From Lycorma delicatula (lineage: Eukaryota > Arthropoda > Insecta > Hemiptera > Fulgoridae): a stretch of 64,000 nt of DNA. Below the pieces are notes generated by a model that worked only from the letters and a program-made list of their open reading frames with translations, ran no database searches and was not told the DNA's origin. The first letter of the stretch is position 1. Each line of letters opens with the position of its first letter. Shown piece after piece: positions 44,301-56,300 of this stretch. The stretch spans positions 192,679,034 through 192,743,033 of the forward strand of contig NC_134456.1 in the NCBI RefSeq assembly GCF_047948215.1. Direction: 5' to 3'. The position numbers and the translations under genes were made by a program.

Positions 44301-47300
44301 AGCAGAAAGATATAAACCTTATGGATCCTGTACCTCAAAGTTTTATTCAAAGTATAGGTAAATTTTTCACATAATGTGTCATGTCTCTTAGATAATTAAG
44401 GTACTTTCTTATTACGTTTGGTCTTATTCAAACCCCGATAAAGAATTACTAGCAAAAAAAATCCTTTATTCTCTTTTCTGAACTCAAATCACATTTTTGT
44501 AGTAATTAGATGATTTCACTGTATTAGTATGTCACTTTTCTTGGGTATTTCATACCCAAGAAATTTCATTCAATGGTGGGGGATAACAGGTATAATATTT
44601 TTGTCAGTTATCATTTAGCTTAACATATGTTTAAACAAGATAAACTGATTTTTTTAATTTTTTTGGATGACTTCTGAATATGAGTCATTGATGGCATTTA
44701 ATTTTAGTTATAATTGGTCAAGGTTTAGGAAAGTATGTTTATGTTTATGGGGAGGTCCTGTATTTCAAAGAGTAAAATAATTTTTTTACATAATTCTTTC
44801 ATACTTAAATGTTTCACTTAATTTTCCTCCTAAGTACTAGTCTGTTGAGGGTGAAGCCCATGGTAACCAGAGCTGCATAACTTCCTCTGCTTCACCACCA
44901 TAAAACATCAACTGTTGGCTTTTTTATTTTATTTTTTTAAATTACGTCATACATATTTTCTGTTATTTTACTAGAATTTATAGTCTCTGTCATACCTGTT
45001 TTTTTCATAGCCATTTTATTTGGTTATATTCACTTTGCATTCCTATGCCCAAAGTTGAAACTTTCACCCTCCTCAGTCTATGATCAGAACTATTATTATT
45101 GCTACATTCTCTTTTATTACTCTGTTGTAATTTATTTATTATTGGTAGTCAAATAATCAATAAAATAAAGTGAACAAAATTTTGAATTATGTTTTTACTT
45201 ACTAATATTTGCATTGTTCTCTTGCAGATACCTCTGTTTCTTCAGATTAAATAAAGAATAATTAATTATGCTAAATAAGTTTCCTAAATCAATCATTTAA
45301 GTAAAATTAAATAATGTGCTGCTAACAATCTGTTGATAGATAATGAAACTACTGATTTGGTACCATTTTTTAAATGTATTTTTAGTAATAACATTTTAAT
45401 AATTTAAGTTACATGCATTATTTCTGTAAACATGTTTAGTAAAATTTGAACAAAGATTGACTTAAAGAAATAACATAATTTAAATATTCAAACAATTGTA
45501 ATTTATATTTAATATATTCAGGCATACGTAGTATCAAACAATTGCTTCATTACAGATCAACAGAATGTAATAGTAGTACATTAGTACATTTTACTTCAAT
45601 GACTGAGGTAGTAAACGTTGCTCTGTGTAGATTTTAAAAATTATTTTTTATAAAAATTTAATTTGAAGAAGCAGAAAAACCGCTTAAAAGAAAAAACACA
45701 TTAAATGAAAAAAGAATGAAACAGAATTATATTGTGCTGGTAGGAGGGTCCAATTTATTAACTACAAATACCCATATTTAAATGCTTTTAGTAATTCAAT
45801 GATAATCTTCTCATAGTATTTCTCCAGAAATATAAATAAAAAATAGATTTCTGAAAATTAGAAGAATAAGTAGGTTTTATCACTTAACTTAAATAACAAG
45901 TCAGTAATATAAACAACCAGCATTGTAAACCTTTTGATTTTTTTTCTTTATAAACTAGGAAATTAAAATCCATTTTAAATAGATAATTGAGAATTATACT
46001 TATTGTTAATTGCATTATAACAAAATATTTCATTTGAATATATACACAATTATACTAAAAATTATAAACCATATTTCATATTAACCATTTATTTAGATAT
46101 TTAATTTACTTAGATAAAATACAAAGGGTAACAGAAACATTCCAAAAGTATCCTTATTTACACAATGAGATTAAAAAGGCAATGATAAAAAAAATTAATT
46201 ACTCTACATCTAAAAATATAAACTGATCTTAATTATTCTGTGAAAAACACTGTTTAGTATAAATATCTTATAACTAATAAAAAGGCAGTTCATTTAATCT
46301 TACTTTTAGATTAAAAAAATCTATATTTCCATATTATTTATGAAATATGGTAAAAATTATAGATTTTATTTCCAAAATTAGAAAAGGCTGACCTGACTGA
46401 TCTATAGTTTATGATACTTTATTACATAACAACTAATTGGCATTTAACTAGATAATGATGTATTACAAATTTCAAGTTAAAATCTAAGCTTAAAAGTTGA
46501 TAATGCTGAATTATATTTTAAAAATGAATAAAATCAGCTTATTAATTATTAAGATAAAAGCTTACTTTTAATGTGCAGTCTTTTAAGTAATATAAATCTT
46601 GCCCAGCTGTGTATCATACAGTAGTAATACTGAACACACTATTTACTGCTATAGCAACCAAGCAGGGTTTATCACTCAAAATATCATCATCACACTTAAC
46701 ATTGCCCATTAATTGGTACATATTTACTTCATTTAATTTATAAATACATTTACCAACCATCCTGATCATTACTATTATTTTACTTATACAGCTATATTAA
46801 TAATTATAAAAAATTATTTTATTAATTTTCTTTGGAATATCTGAGAGAATAGATTTTGAATCTCTCCCAGGGTCAGTCAATAATCAATCATGGGATTGAT
46901 TACTTTGAAAATGAATGAAAAAATCTTCACAAGGAACTGCATTTAGCACATCATGTGGGATGTAATATTTAATACTTTTCCAATTTTAACTTAGTTCACT
47001 GCTTAAATTTGTCCTATTTAGTTAATAGATTTTACATTGTAAAACAATTTCTTCTATTTGATTAAAACATAAAACTGTGATTTGTGTATTTTCATGTGGA
47101 TTTAATTTTATTTTTAACAATGTTCACTAAATAGTAATAATTTATTAAAAACAACTTTAATAGAAGCTACATGTATAAAAATAAAATATTTCAAAAAGTA
47201 ATTTTAAGTATAATACAAATATACTTCTGAAATATGCATAATATTTTGTTTCCTTTTTATCAGTAATGTTGTTCAGTTAGTCACCACTAACAAAGGAGCT

Positions 47301-47526
47301 ATGCAATAGCTCTGAAAAATCTTCTGAAAACATAATTCCATGAATTTACAAAGCATTTTACATTTAAAAGTGCATTTTATTATGCTGATTAATGAATATG
47401 ATTACAATCATATTAAACAATGAAATAAGTAAACATTTTTATGAGAAATAAATATTACAAATTGAATACATATACAGAAAAAAAAATTATATAAGTTAAA
47501 ACCAAAATACATTTTACACAACTAGT
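44301..47526. other. AT-rich DNA, no gene seen
   Basis: Long intergenic or intronic sequence. No splice-bounded frame, RNA gene or repeat structure that I can support. Confidence 0.45.
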
Positions 47527-47742
47527 TTAAAGATAATTAGAACTTAGTTTCTTCCTGCTTGTAATATATCTGTAATGTAAGATATTTGCAAACTTTGAAA
47601 TCACACTGACTCCAGCTTTCTTCAGGTAGCTGATATTAGATCTCTAATCAAGAATTACAACTGCTGGGCAACGACATGATAATTTTTGTTTTAAAGGATC
47701 AAGCCTTCTGAGACAATTCTTGACTTTAAGTGAATGTGATGT
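47527..47742 (-). pseudogene. Decayed coding relic of unknown origin with one in-frame TAG
   Basis: A minus-strand frame bounded by stops and interrupted once, by TAG at 47646-47644. Before it: SLKVKNCLRRLDPLKQKLSC and RCPAVVILD. After it: RSNISYLKKAGVSVISKFAN and ILHYRYITSRKKLSSNYL. Residue use is mixed and protein-like, unlike the Asn/Ile/Lys/Phe-rich chance frames around. It could be an exon of a degenerate gene or an old transposon fragment. No splice acceptor is convincing. Identity unknown. Confidence 0.35.
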
Positions 47743-49162
47743 TTATGGATGGATATTCATCAAAGGAAAGAATGTACAATTAGACAAAATTATTTTATGT
47801 AAGAGAATGCAAGAAAAATGAAACTTGTATTTCGCAAGTGAAAGAAATCTACTACTCCTGATAAAATATTTAAAATTGGTAGGACTGTTTAGGATAACCA
47901 GTGAATAACCCTGCACAACTGTGGATGGTTAAGCAACTATGCAAGGTAGGAATCAGTTATGGGAGGGTTGAAAAAATACTACATGAAAATATAGTACAAA
48001 AAATGGGTGGGAAAGGTGGGTTCTTTGGTTTTTTACACCACAGCAAAATATAATGGCAATGACTCAACTTCTTTAACATTTTGAAGGAGAAAAAAATTTA
48101 TTCAAGTTTGCATAATATTAAAAGAAAATCAAAACTGTTGTATTGGTACTAATTTTTTGCTTTTTAAAAACAAACCTCATTAAATTCATTTTATTGAAAT
48201 GATATAAAAATTATTGTCACATTTCTCTTGGTCATTCTTGTTGTAACCTGCAGTAGCTTTGAGTGAATATTTTTTCCATTAACTGAAGATTTCATAAAAG
48301 CAACTGAAAACATTATGATGGAAATTTTTAAAGCATTATGCTAAATAAATTTGGTTTAGTTTGCCATTACAAATTAATACTTTTGCCTAACTTTCACTGG
48401 TAACTGATATGAACAAAAATATTCTGGTTTTTAAATTGGCAATTTCAAGCTTTCAAATTTTATTCTCAGTCTATAAGCAGATAAAAACTTTAAAAAATTA
48501 CTTATGTTTATTTTTATTGATTAAAATTAGTATTGTTATAATTAAAAATAAAGACTGTTTTTTTTTTAATTGTAAATTGTAATAAAAAATCAACTAACTT
48601 AAGTATGGTCTAAGAAGAATAGGTAGGTATAACTCAAATGGTGAGTGTTAATAGGTGGTTCATTAACATATACAAATTCATTATTATTTTTTCTTTTACT
48701 TATTTCATGATGTGGCTGTGATGAGCTTTATATCAATAAAAGGGAGAAAATGCCTTTTCTCCCATTTTTTAGAGCTGGAAGGATGTAAAAGTAAAATTAA
48801 ATTCTCCATTAAAATCTCTAAGCAGAGATTAATGAAAGATTAAAAAATTTAGGTTATTTGAGATTAGGGTCTTGAAAGATCAGGAGGCATTTTTGTTACT
48901 GGAAGGTGTGGTAAAGAAAAAAATTAGATTATTGGCTATCAGTTCAAAAGAATAGTGTCAGTATAATGTCAACCAGTTCATTAAAAGTAGCAGGAAAATA
49001 CCAAATTGCATTAACAGTGGCCAAAAAGTAAAGAAAAATAGAGAGAATCCAAGAAAAGACAATTGACTGCATTCTATAACCTGCACTGAAACCATGTGAT
49101 TGTTTTTCAATACCCGAAATATCTCATAATATATCTTTAAACAACAAAAGCTGTTAAATTAG
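47743..49162. other. AT-rich DNA, no gene seen
   Basis: No supported coding or RNA feature. Confidence 0.4.
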
Positions 49163-50078
49163 TATGAAGATTGATAAAAAAATATGTGGAATTTTTTAAT
49201 TTCCAGGCTGTATAAACCCAACTGTCACAACTTTTTTTTCTGTTGGTACACATGTCCTTAACGTATGTTTACATTGGAAGCCGTATTGGATGCTTATTTA
49301 TTGTTGGCTGTGAAAAAGGTTACACGTGCTTTGATATAATCGGCAATTTTTAGCTTGTGGAAAAAATGGAACACAGAATTTGCCTTAAATTTTGCTTTAA
49401 GAATGGAATAAAGTGCAGCACTGCATTGGAAATGTTGCTTTTGGCTATGAATAAAGCAAGTGCTAATAACATTTCCAAGAGGGCCGTGAAGACAGTGAAG
49501 ATGATGAGCGCCCTGGACATTCCAGCATATCAATAATCGATGACGTCGAAAAAGTGAAGAAAATGATTATGGACAACAGCCGAATCACTATCAGAGAGTC
49601 AATAAGGATAACTAAGTGGAAGTTCTATGTTGTTTGCGAGCAATCCGAAGAAAACGCCCACATTTGTGGCAAAACAATTCATGGCAATTGCGCCACGATA
49701 ATGTACCTGCTCACACTTCATTGCTTGTTTGTGAATTTTTTACCAATATGTTCTTTTCACCATTATGATCCCTCAGCCTCTGCATTTGCCGGAGACAGCC
49801 TCCTCTGACTTCTATTTCCTCCCCAAGCTGAAAAGAATCATGAAAGAGGACGTTTTGTCAACATTGAAGAGATAAAAGACATAATCGCTGAAGGAGCTAA
49901 ATGCCATACCAGAAATTACGTTCCAGAGGTGCTTCGAAGATTGGAAAAAACACTGGCACAAACGATTATACATGAAAAGGAGTACTTTGAAGGTGACAAA
50001 ATCAACATTGATGAATAGATAAAGATCTTTATAAAAATTAAAATTCTATGTACCAATATTTTTTTATCAAACCTCATA
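49163..50078 (+). mobile_element. Mariner relic (Mos1-like subgroup), internally deleted
   Basis: The left end TATGAAGATTGATAAAAAAA and, inverted, the right end TATGAGGTTTGATAAAAAAA form diverged terminal inverted repeats with TA at the outer edges. The length is about 916 bp against about 1.3 kb for intact elements. Inside: MEHRICLKFCFKNGIKCSTA (from 49366), IDDVEKVKKMIMDNSRITIR (49535-49590), then a jump to RHDNVPAHTSLLVCEFF (about 49690-49740). This is a different, older mariner lineage from the one at 7315, whose start is MDFEQRINKFCFKL. Confidence 0.88.
49366..50018 (+). pseudogene. Mariner transposase remnant
   Basis: Starts ATGGAACACAGAATTTGCCT (MEHRICLK) with the N-terminal DNA-binding domain, broken by a frameshift near 49500. 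The block EKVKKMIMDNSRITIRESIR is the second helix-turn-helix. The next 300-400 bp, including the first catalytic Asp, are missing. HDNVPAH retains the second Asp. The tail KKHWHKRLYMKRSTLKVTKS-like sequence runs to about 50018. Not functional. Confidence 0.85.
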
Positions 50079-50320
50079 TGCTGTCAACATCTAGTAACAG
50101 TTAATGATGATAGCAGTTGATAATACTTAAGAATTAACAACATAAAAAGAAAAGAGGGTAGGGAAACTTTTACGTAACAATTTTCTTAGAAGTACTGGAC
50201 TTTCAGCAATGAAAACTCTCAGTATGATAGTGTGTGCAAAATTCATTTCTGGAATCACATTCTATGAATTACCAATCTCTTCACTAACATACTTGTACAA
50301 GAAACCATAATATATCACAA
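50079..50320. other. AT-rich flank of the mariner relic
   Basis: Nothing seen. Confidence 0.4.
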
Positions 50321-51330
50321 CAAATTGTAATCATAATAAGTTATTAAAAAACAACACACACCAACATATTCACAACCTTAACATAAGACATCACAGAAAA
50401 AATTCCTTCACATGCAACAAACAACAGTCAAGCCTACCAGTTGGTTCATTTGCAGTCTACTGGCTGAACTATATTTACAGCAATTTGAAAAAAATTAACA
50501 TGTTAAGCAAAGAAACACAGATAAAACTATAATACTGGCATTGATATGTAGATTGAATCATGCTGTGTGCTAAAAAAACAAGATATGTCATGTCATATAT
50601 TCCTCACATTCATCAAGAAATTATATTCACATACCATCCATCAACAAATTCCAGTAACAACTGACATTTCACTACAGAATTGCAACAAAATATTAACACA
50701 ACAAATTAGAACTCCCTTAATCTCAGCATATCCTAAACAATAACAAACATCATTACAATGTGTAGTAAATAACTGACACTCTCATAACATAATTAACCCG
50801 TCAAAATATGCAACTTTCTCATAACCTAAAACTAATACCATTATCAGTTGACAACTGCACTGAAGAATACAGTACAACAAACATCTGATATGCTCTCAAT
50901 GTTTAACACTGTACATTAACCAACAGTCATACTAATTGCCAACCTTTTTATATACATTGCAATGTTCCTTTAAAAAACAAAACACATCATACATTAATTT
51001 AACAAATATGTACTGACAAACACAGCACCTGGAAGTATAAAAATTATTCTGTACTGGTTGCATTAGATATTGCATAGACCAGATACAATTACACTTCCAG
51101 GTGCAAGTAACACATACAGGTTCTTAATACAACAGCAGAATCAATTTTTACATATCATCCCATAATAATGAAAGACAGTAAGAAAATGTTGACTACAACA
51201 TGCAAATTTCACTAAAAAAAAAATCCATCATTCAATACACTTCAATTTGATAACACCCAACAAAAACCTGAAAATTTCGTTTTTGTTTAATTTAACAAAA
51301 AAAAAATCACATTAAATGAACAAATACAAC
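50321..51330. other. A/C-rich, G-poor tract of about 1 kb
   Basis: By eye, the plus strand has far more C than G for roughly a kilobase (ACAACACACACCAACATATT, CATCCATCAACAAATTCCAG and similar), unlike both flanks. It has no coding frame and no simple repeat. It holds the hairpin 51025-51104. Strand asymmetry can mark transcription, an old processed transcript or organelle-derived DNA; no mitochondrial gene could be read. Confidence 0.5.
51025..51104. repeat. 80-nt imperfect hairpin with a perfect 12-bp base
   Basis: GCACCTGGAAGT (51025-51036) pairs exactly with ACTTCCAGGTGC (51093-51104). Nearer the loop, TGTAcTGGT can pair with ACCAgaTACA. The size fits a microRNA precursor, but the large internal asymmetry (13 against 5 bases) argues against it. 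Confidence 0.55.
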
Positions 51331-51635
51331 AGGAATTAAATATATTATTCAATTAAATTACACTTAAGGGATATTGAACTTTTTAAAGAAACTTTACAGG
51401 GAAAGGTGCTAATGGTGCTAATTGGCTTTGAATGGCCATTGAAAGAATTATCACATTAATGTGAAAGTGAATTAATAATAACTTTTAATAATTCTTTTAA
51501 TAAGTCAGCTCTGACTCAAATCTAAAATGATTTATTATGGCTAAGAAATACAGATTTCTTAATAAACTGTATTTTATCTTTTATGAATAAAATTAATATC
51601 TTTGCATAGACTAGCCTGTGCCAAAAACTTTGCAT

Positions 51636-51661
51636 TGAGAGGGAGAGAGAGAAAGAGAGAT
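51636..51661. repeat. GA microsatellite
   Basis: GAGAGGGAGAGAGAGAAAGAGAGA-type tract. Confidence 0.8.
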
Positions 51662-52333
51662 AAACTATATATACATATATTGCATGAAAAAAAAAACACA
51701 ATTTTATAATATATTTTACAATGTATAAAAATACACATTTTCTTGTATTAGAGACTTAAAAAGATTGAGATATATTTATACTTTGCTATATTGTGTTATA
51801 TACTTTTATTTTAAGTAGATGAATAATTCTAACTATCTTTAGCAAACATATTTTGATTTTCAATAATTAAAGTTAACATACTGTTTGTTAAAAAACTGAA
51901 ATAGTTATTTGTTGCATTAAGTAAGTTCACAGATAGAATTACAAAATCAAGACACTTGTACATCAACAAGTTAGGCTATAATAATTCTTTAAAAAATAAT
52001 GTAAGAATAGTAAGTGGAAATTTATCATATACAACCAAGTTTTATTTGACCTATTAGAATATCCTCATGAAATAATGATGAACTGAAATTATGCATTATA
52101 TCTATTTTTAAGTTCTAATACATACTTAATTTACTATAACAAATTATCAGTTTACTAAAATATTTGGTTATTTTCTATTAACTTGTTTAATCATGCAATC
52201 ATCAGAAAAGGTATTACCTACATTTTTTTTACTCCCTCCCCTGCAGTATAAAATAGTTTTTACTTCCACTCTTCAACTACAATTGTTTTTAATAAAATTA
52301 TATATAATGTGTAAATGCATTTAAATGATTTTA
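51662..52333. other. AT-rich DNA, no gene seen
   Basis: Nothing supported. Confidence 0.4.
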
Positions 52334-52424
52334 CCTGACTGAATTTACAGTATCCAAATGACATGATGTTGCAGATTTTTTAGATAAAGTAATAATACTC
52401 ATATTGTAAAATTCATGTCCCCTC
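52334..52424 (-). other. Possible short exon next to a transposon
   Basis: The minus-strand frame ends FYNMSIITLSKKSATSCHLD TVNSV and two bases of an Arg codon before a donor-like GTAAAATC at 52333. The residue mix looks protein-like. The 5' limit is uncertain because no good acceptor is visible before the transposon boundary at 52437. It may belong to the gene at 36.6 kb as an upstream exon, or be chance. Confidence 0.25.
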
Positions 52425-52436
52425 AATGAATTTATA

Positions 52437-53591
52437 ACAGGTGTTTCAAAAAGGACACAACCCCTTTGATGACGTGAATTTATTACAAAAATATTAATGT
52501 AAAAAAAATACATATTCAACAATAATCAAATTACTTTTAATAACTTTACAATAGATGTTCAAAATGATTTCCTGTGATCCTGATGCAGGTTTATACTTGT
52601 TTCATAACATTTGCAGCCACTTTTTTTAATGTTTGAAATCTCACTTTCAATGTTAACCTTTAATTCATCAAGTGTATTGTTTTAAAAACAACACTTTTTA
52701 AATACCCCCAAAGGAAAACATCTGCTGGTGTAAGATCTGGGGATCTTGGAGGCTACAACCCTTTTAACATCAAACGATGACCAAAACTTCTTGTAACATA
52801 TCAAGCATTTAATTAGCAGTATGACACGTTGCATTATCCTGTTAGAACCAATTCATGTAAAAATTTCCCAAAATTCCCATTCATGTAAATTTAACACTGC
52901 AATAAACCACACCATCTACAGATTTGTCAAAAAATAAAGGCACTGTTACATGATGCCGAGAGATCACACACCAAATACCAATTTTACAGGCATGTAATGG
53001 TCATTCATGAAACATGTGAGGGTTTTCAGTGCTCCGTATTAGGCAGTTTTGGCTGTTAATGTAACCATCCAAGTGAAATCGATGCGATTGTAATTTTCTA
53101 GTACCCTGAAAGCTGTAGATAGTGAAAGTCCAGCTTGTGAAGATAACTTTCTGAGCAATTTTCTGGGTGAGCAGTTCAAATATTCTTTCACATACTCCAG
53201 AACATCTACTGTTAACAGTGATGGTCTACCTGTGCTTTTCTGATCATGTACATTCCAAGTCTCACAAAATTCATCAATCAAAAGCGATATTGTCGACTTA
53301 TTAGGAACTGAAGAATCGGGAAATTATTCTAAACTTATCTTTCACTCATTTGTAAGTGCAATAAATCTCAATAATAAAACAAACATACATCCTTGGAAAA
53401 CAACATAGTTAACACAATAAAGATGAAGTTATACTGGTATAGCACTAGTGTGTAAGAAGGACATTCTAACTGTTGCAAACTGCTAACCTTTAGTACAGTG
53501 TTGCCAACTGACATGTAGAGAGAAATAAAATTTACCTATGCGTGACTTCTACCTTCTTAATCTTAGGGTTACGTCTTTTTTGAAATACCAT
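52437..53591 (-). mobile_element. Tc1/mariner-like transposon with terminal inverted repeats
   Basis: The left end GGTGTTTCAAAAAGGACACA and the inverted right end GGTATTTCAAAAAAGACGTA match over about 25 bp, and TA dinucleotides flank both ends (52435-52436 and 53592-53593). The 1155-bp body encodes a decayed transposase on the minus strand. The TIRs are diverged by a few bases, so the copy is older than the mariner at 7315. Confidence 0.9.
52560..53345 (-). pseudogene. Tc1-like transposase, decayed
   Basis: The N-terminal helix-turn-helix block: STGRPSLLTVDVLEYVKEYL, then SPRKLLRKLSSQAGLSLSTA and FRVLENYN (53281-53085). The C-terminal end: PRSPDLTPADVFLWGYLKS (52750-52690) and ITGNHFEHLL (52580-52555). 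SPDLTPADVFLWGYLK is the third-acidic-residue region of a group of insect transposases that carry PRSPDLTP-DFFLWGYLK. Between them, frames are broken and part of the catalytic core is missing or unreadable. Confidence 0.82.
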
Positions 53592-55870
53592 TACATACAA
53601 CATACATCATATAACTTATGCAATTAAATAGTGATGTGAATGTAAAATTTTTACCTGGTTAAATTAAAAAAAATAGAAAAACATACTAAAAATAAATAAT
53701 GTCAGTAAAATAAAAGAAAATTAAAACAAAATAAAAAGAGTAAATTAACTTAAAATGATGACTGCACTGTTACAACTTTTTATAAGTACAATTCTACAAA
53801 TCCCAACTAAAAGGAAAAAAACAATTAATTTCAAAGATTAATTAGTTTCAAAAACACATACAAATGAATTTATAGGATAGAAATTGCTGAATATTAACAA
53901 AAAAAGATCCAAATATAAATTAAAAATATAATGCTGCAATTAACTTTCACTCTGTTAATCAATTTCTTCAAATGATCTTCCCTTTTCACAACTTTTCCAT
54001 TTTCCATATTCATTACATGCCCAAACCACCAAACCAAAGTGCACATAATTGATTTATACATGTAATGAAAATGGCAAATGGAAAGGTAAAGGTTAAAAGA
54101 GAGTTAGTTGAACTGGAAAAAATTATCATAATGAAGAACCGCAGAAGAAATGGATTAACAAAGTGAAATGTTCCAAGATTATTTCGGGAAAAGTTATGGA
54201 ATGATAGAAGTAAGTGGAGTGGTTTCTAAAGGGCTTACCCAACAGATGGATAAATAGGTAAGAAGAGGGAAATTACAGAATTACTGTATTCTTTGGTGCC
54301 TTTTTAAAATCTCTTTTTTTCTTGAAAATTATTTAATTTTTCTAAATTTAATCAAATATGCTTGATTATTAAATAACCATTAACATTGACACATAGGCTT
54401 ACTTTTTAAGACTACAGGATAATAAATCGGTTATTCAAATACTAATACTTTTATTTAATGTTAACTAAGGTTAACATTAAATAATGCCATAATGTAAATT
54501 AAATTCCTTAAGGCTACTTAAAAAATTTGTGCGCTTAATTACTTTTATTGAAATGTATTACTATAAATTACTGATTGTATAATCACATCACAAAACACTC
54601 ACAAAATATCTTAAAAGTAAAACTACAACCATGTTTGTTTTAGATCATATTTTCACACTTTCTTAACATTTCTAACTTGATATACAATTATAAAAAGTAC
54701 ACATAGATTTCAGTGAAATCCCTGAAAAATACAACTCGATAAAAAAACACTCAATTATTTAATAATGATTAACACTGATATATATATATATATATAAAGC
54801 TTACTTTTTAAGAGCTATGGAATAAAAAATGGTTATTATTCAAACATGTAACTTTATTCTGGTAACTTCAGAACTGACTAATGGAACTGTCTTGAATGAA
54901 GTTGTCAGAAAATCACAAGTAAATTTGTAAATAATTACACTGTTAGCATGAACATTTTTTTATTAAAAACATTAATTATTTCTAGGATAAACATATCTAA
55001 TAGTGCAATTAAATCTACAAAAATTTGTTTTCTGAATTTATGGTTAATTTCTTCATTGAATAAGTATAAAATTATAATTTTCTTATTATATTAACTACAC
55101 TATTTTACATGTTGATGCCATAATTAAATCTCTATAAAGTTTTCCTCTAATATTAAATATTTTTTTTAACATTGTTGAACTTCTGTAATTAAATTAATAA
55201 TTACAATAATCACCAAAAACAAATACTATGCTTTATTATATCTACTTTATTTAATACAGGAGTGCTTTTGAGGGTACCCTCATCAGCTGTATGTGTACTC
55301 ATACTCACTAAAACAGTAAACATATGCAATGTTATAAAAATACATTTTTTTATATGGTATTATGTTGTATGCAACATAGTTTGTTAACATCATTCACCTT
55401 AGTGTAAAGCTGTAACTACACATAGTCCAGTGAGTTGTTGAACAGCAGTTAGTCTATCTCCATTCATCAATCATTCAATCAGGGAAACGCATCAGCATAA
55501 GAAATGTGCTAAGATAACTTTGATATATTGAACAACTGATGATTAGGATATTCTTGAAAGCATCTCTATATTAAATGAGGTAGATATATTAAAATATATT
55601 TTATAATTATTTTTTAATGTTATTATTTTTTGCAACAAAAACAACTTTTTTATAAAACAATACTTTTGATCAATATTATTAAAACAAGACTAAAAAAATA
55701 TTCAAAATTGAAAGTTTATAAACATCATCAGTATTATTTTAAATAATTAAAGTAAACTCAATTTAATTAAAAATACACAGAAGTGTATCAAACATTAATA
55801 AGCAATATAAAGTTAAATTTTAAATTGAACTTAACTGAAAGAGAGTACCATTACTTTCTTTATATTATTA
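53592..55870. other. AT-rich DNA with small structures
   Basis: Contains the perfect hairpin at 54451-54484, a TA microsatellite at 54776-54795, a 12-bp palindrome GAGGGTACCCTC near 55269, and a weak LINE-like scrap around 54130-54260. No gene seen. Confidence 0.4.
54451..54484. repeat. Perfect 15-bp inverted repeat with 4-base loop
   Basis: TTATTTAATGTTAAC (54451-54465), TAAG, GTTAACATTAAATAA (54470-54484). Exact pairing. Confidence 0.85.
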
Positions 55871-55879
55871 CTTCCTTGT

Positions 55880-56300
55880 ACAAAGTAAAGAAAGTATTGT
55901 GATTGCAAAAGATTTCGGTTTTCAGATTTCAACGGAAATATCGATTTTGACTAGTTTCAGCATGACATCTGACATCATGATGGATTGATGACATCATAAC
56001 TCAAAAACAACTAGCCATAGGATGTTGAAATATTGGATTTAGGATTGTTGTAACATCTAGTTGTGCACCTCCCCTTTTGATTGCAATCGACTGGACCAAG
56101 TGTCCAAAAAACGCTCAAAATCCAATTTTTGGGGGATTTTGGACTTTTTTTTAACTTCAGTGTAGCCCTCATTGAGTGCTTTTCAATGATATATCATAAG
56201 TGAAACTTATTTTCATCAGTTCCAGAGTTATAGCCAAATAAAATTTTAATTAATGAAATATTAGATCTTACAAGGGGAAGGCACATCGGTTCAAATCTGA
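55880..56300. repeat. Dispersed repeat, longer copy
   Basis: TTGTACAAAGTAAAGAAAGT, TTTTCAGATTTCAACGGAAA, AACAACTAGCCATAGGATGT and GGACCAAGTGTCCAAAAAAC form a block less AT-rich than its flanks. Part of it recurs at 27650-27720. No coding frame. Probably a non-autonomous element or LINE fragment of unknown family. Confidence 0.6.

Noticed and set aside
50321..51330. Nuclear copy of mitochondrial DNA
   Set aside because: The composition bias is suggestive, but no mitochondrial protein, rRNA or tRNA could be read in any frame.
54060..54260. LINE C-terminal fragment
   Set aside because: A KKWINKVK-like string is suggestive of LINE ORF ends, but the rest cannot be aligned from memory and frames are broken.
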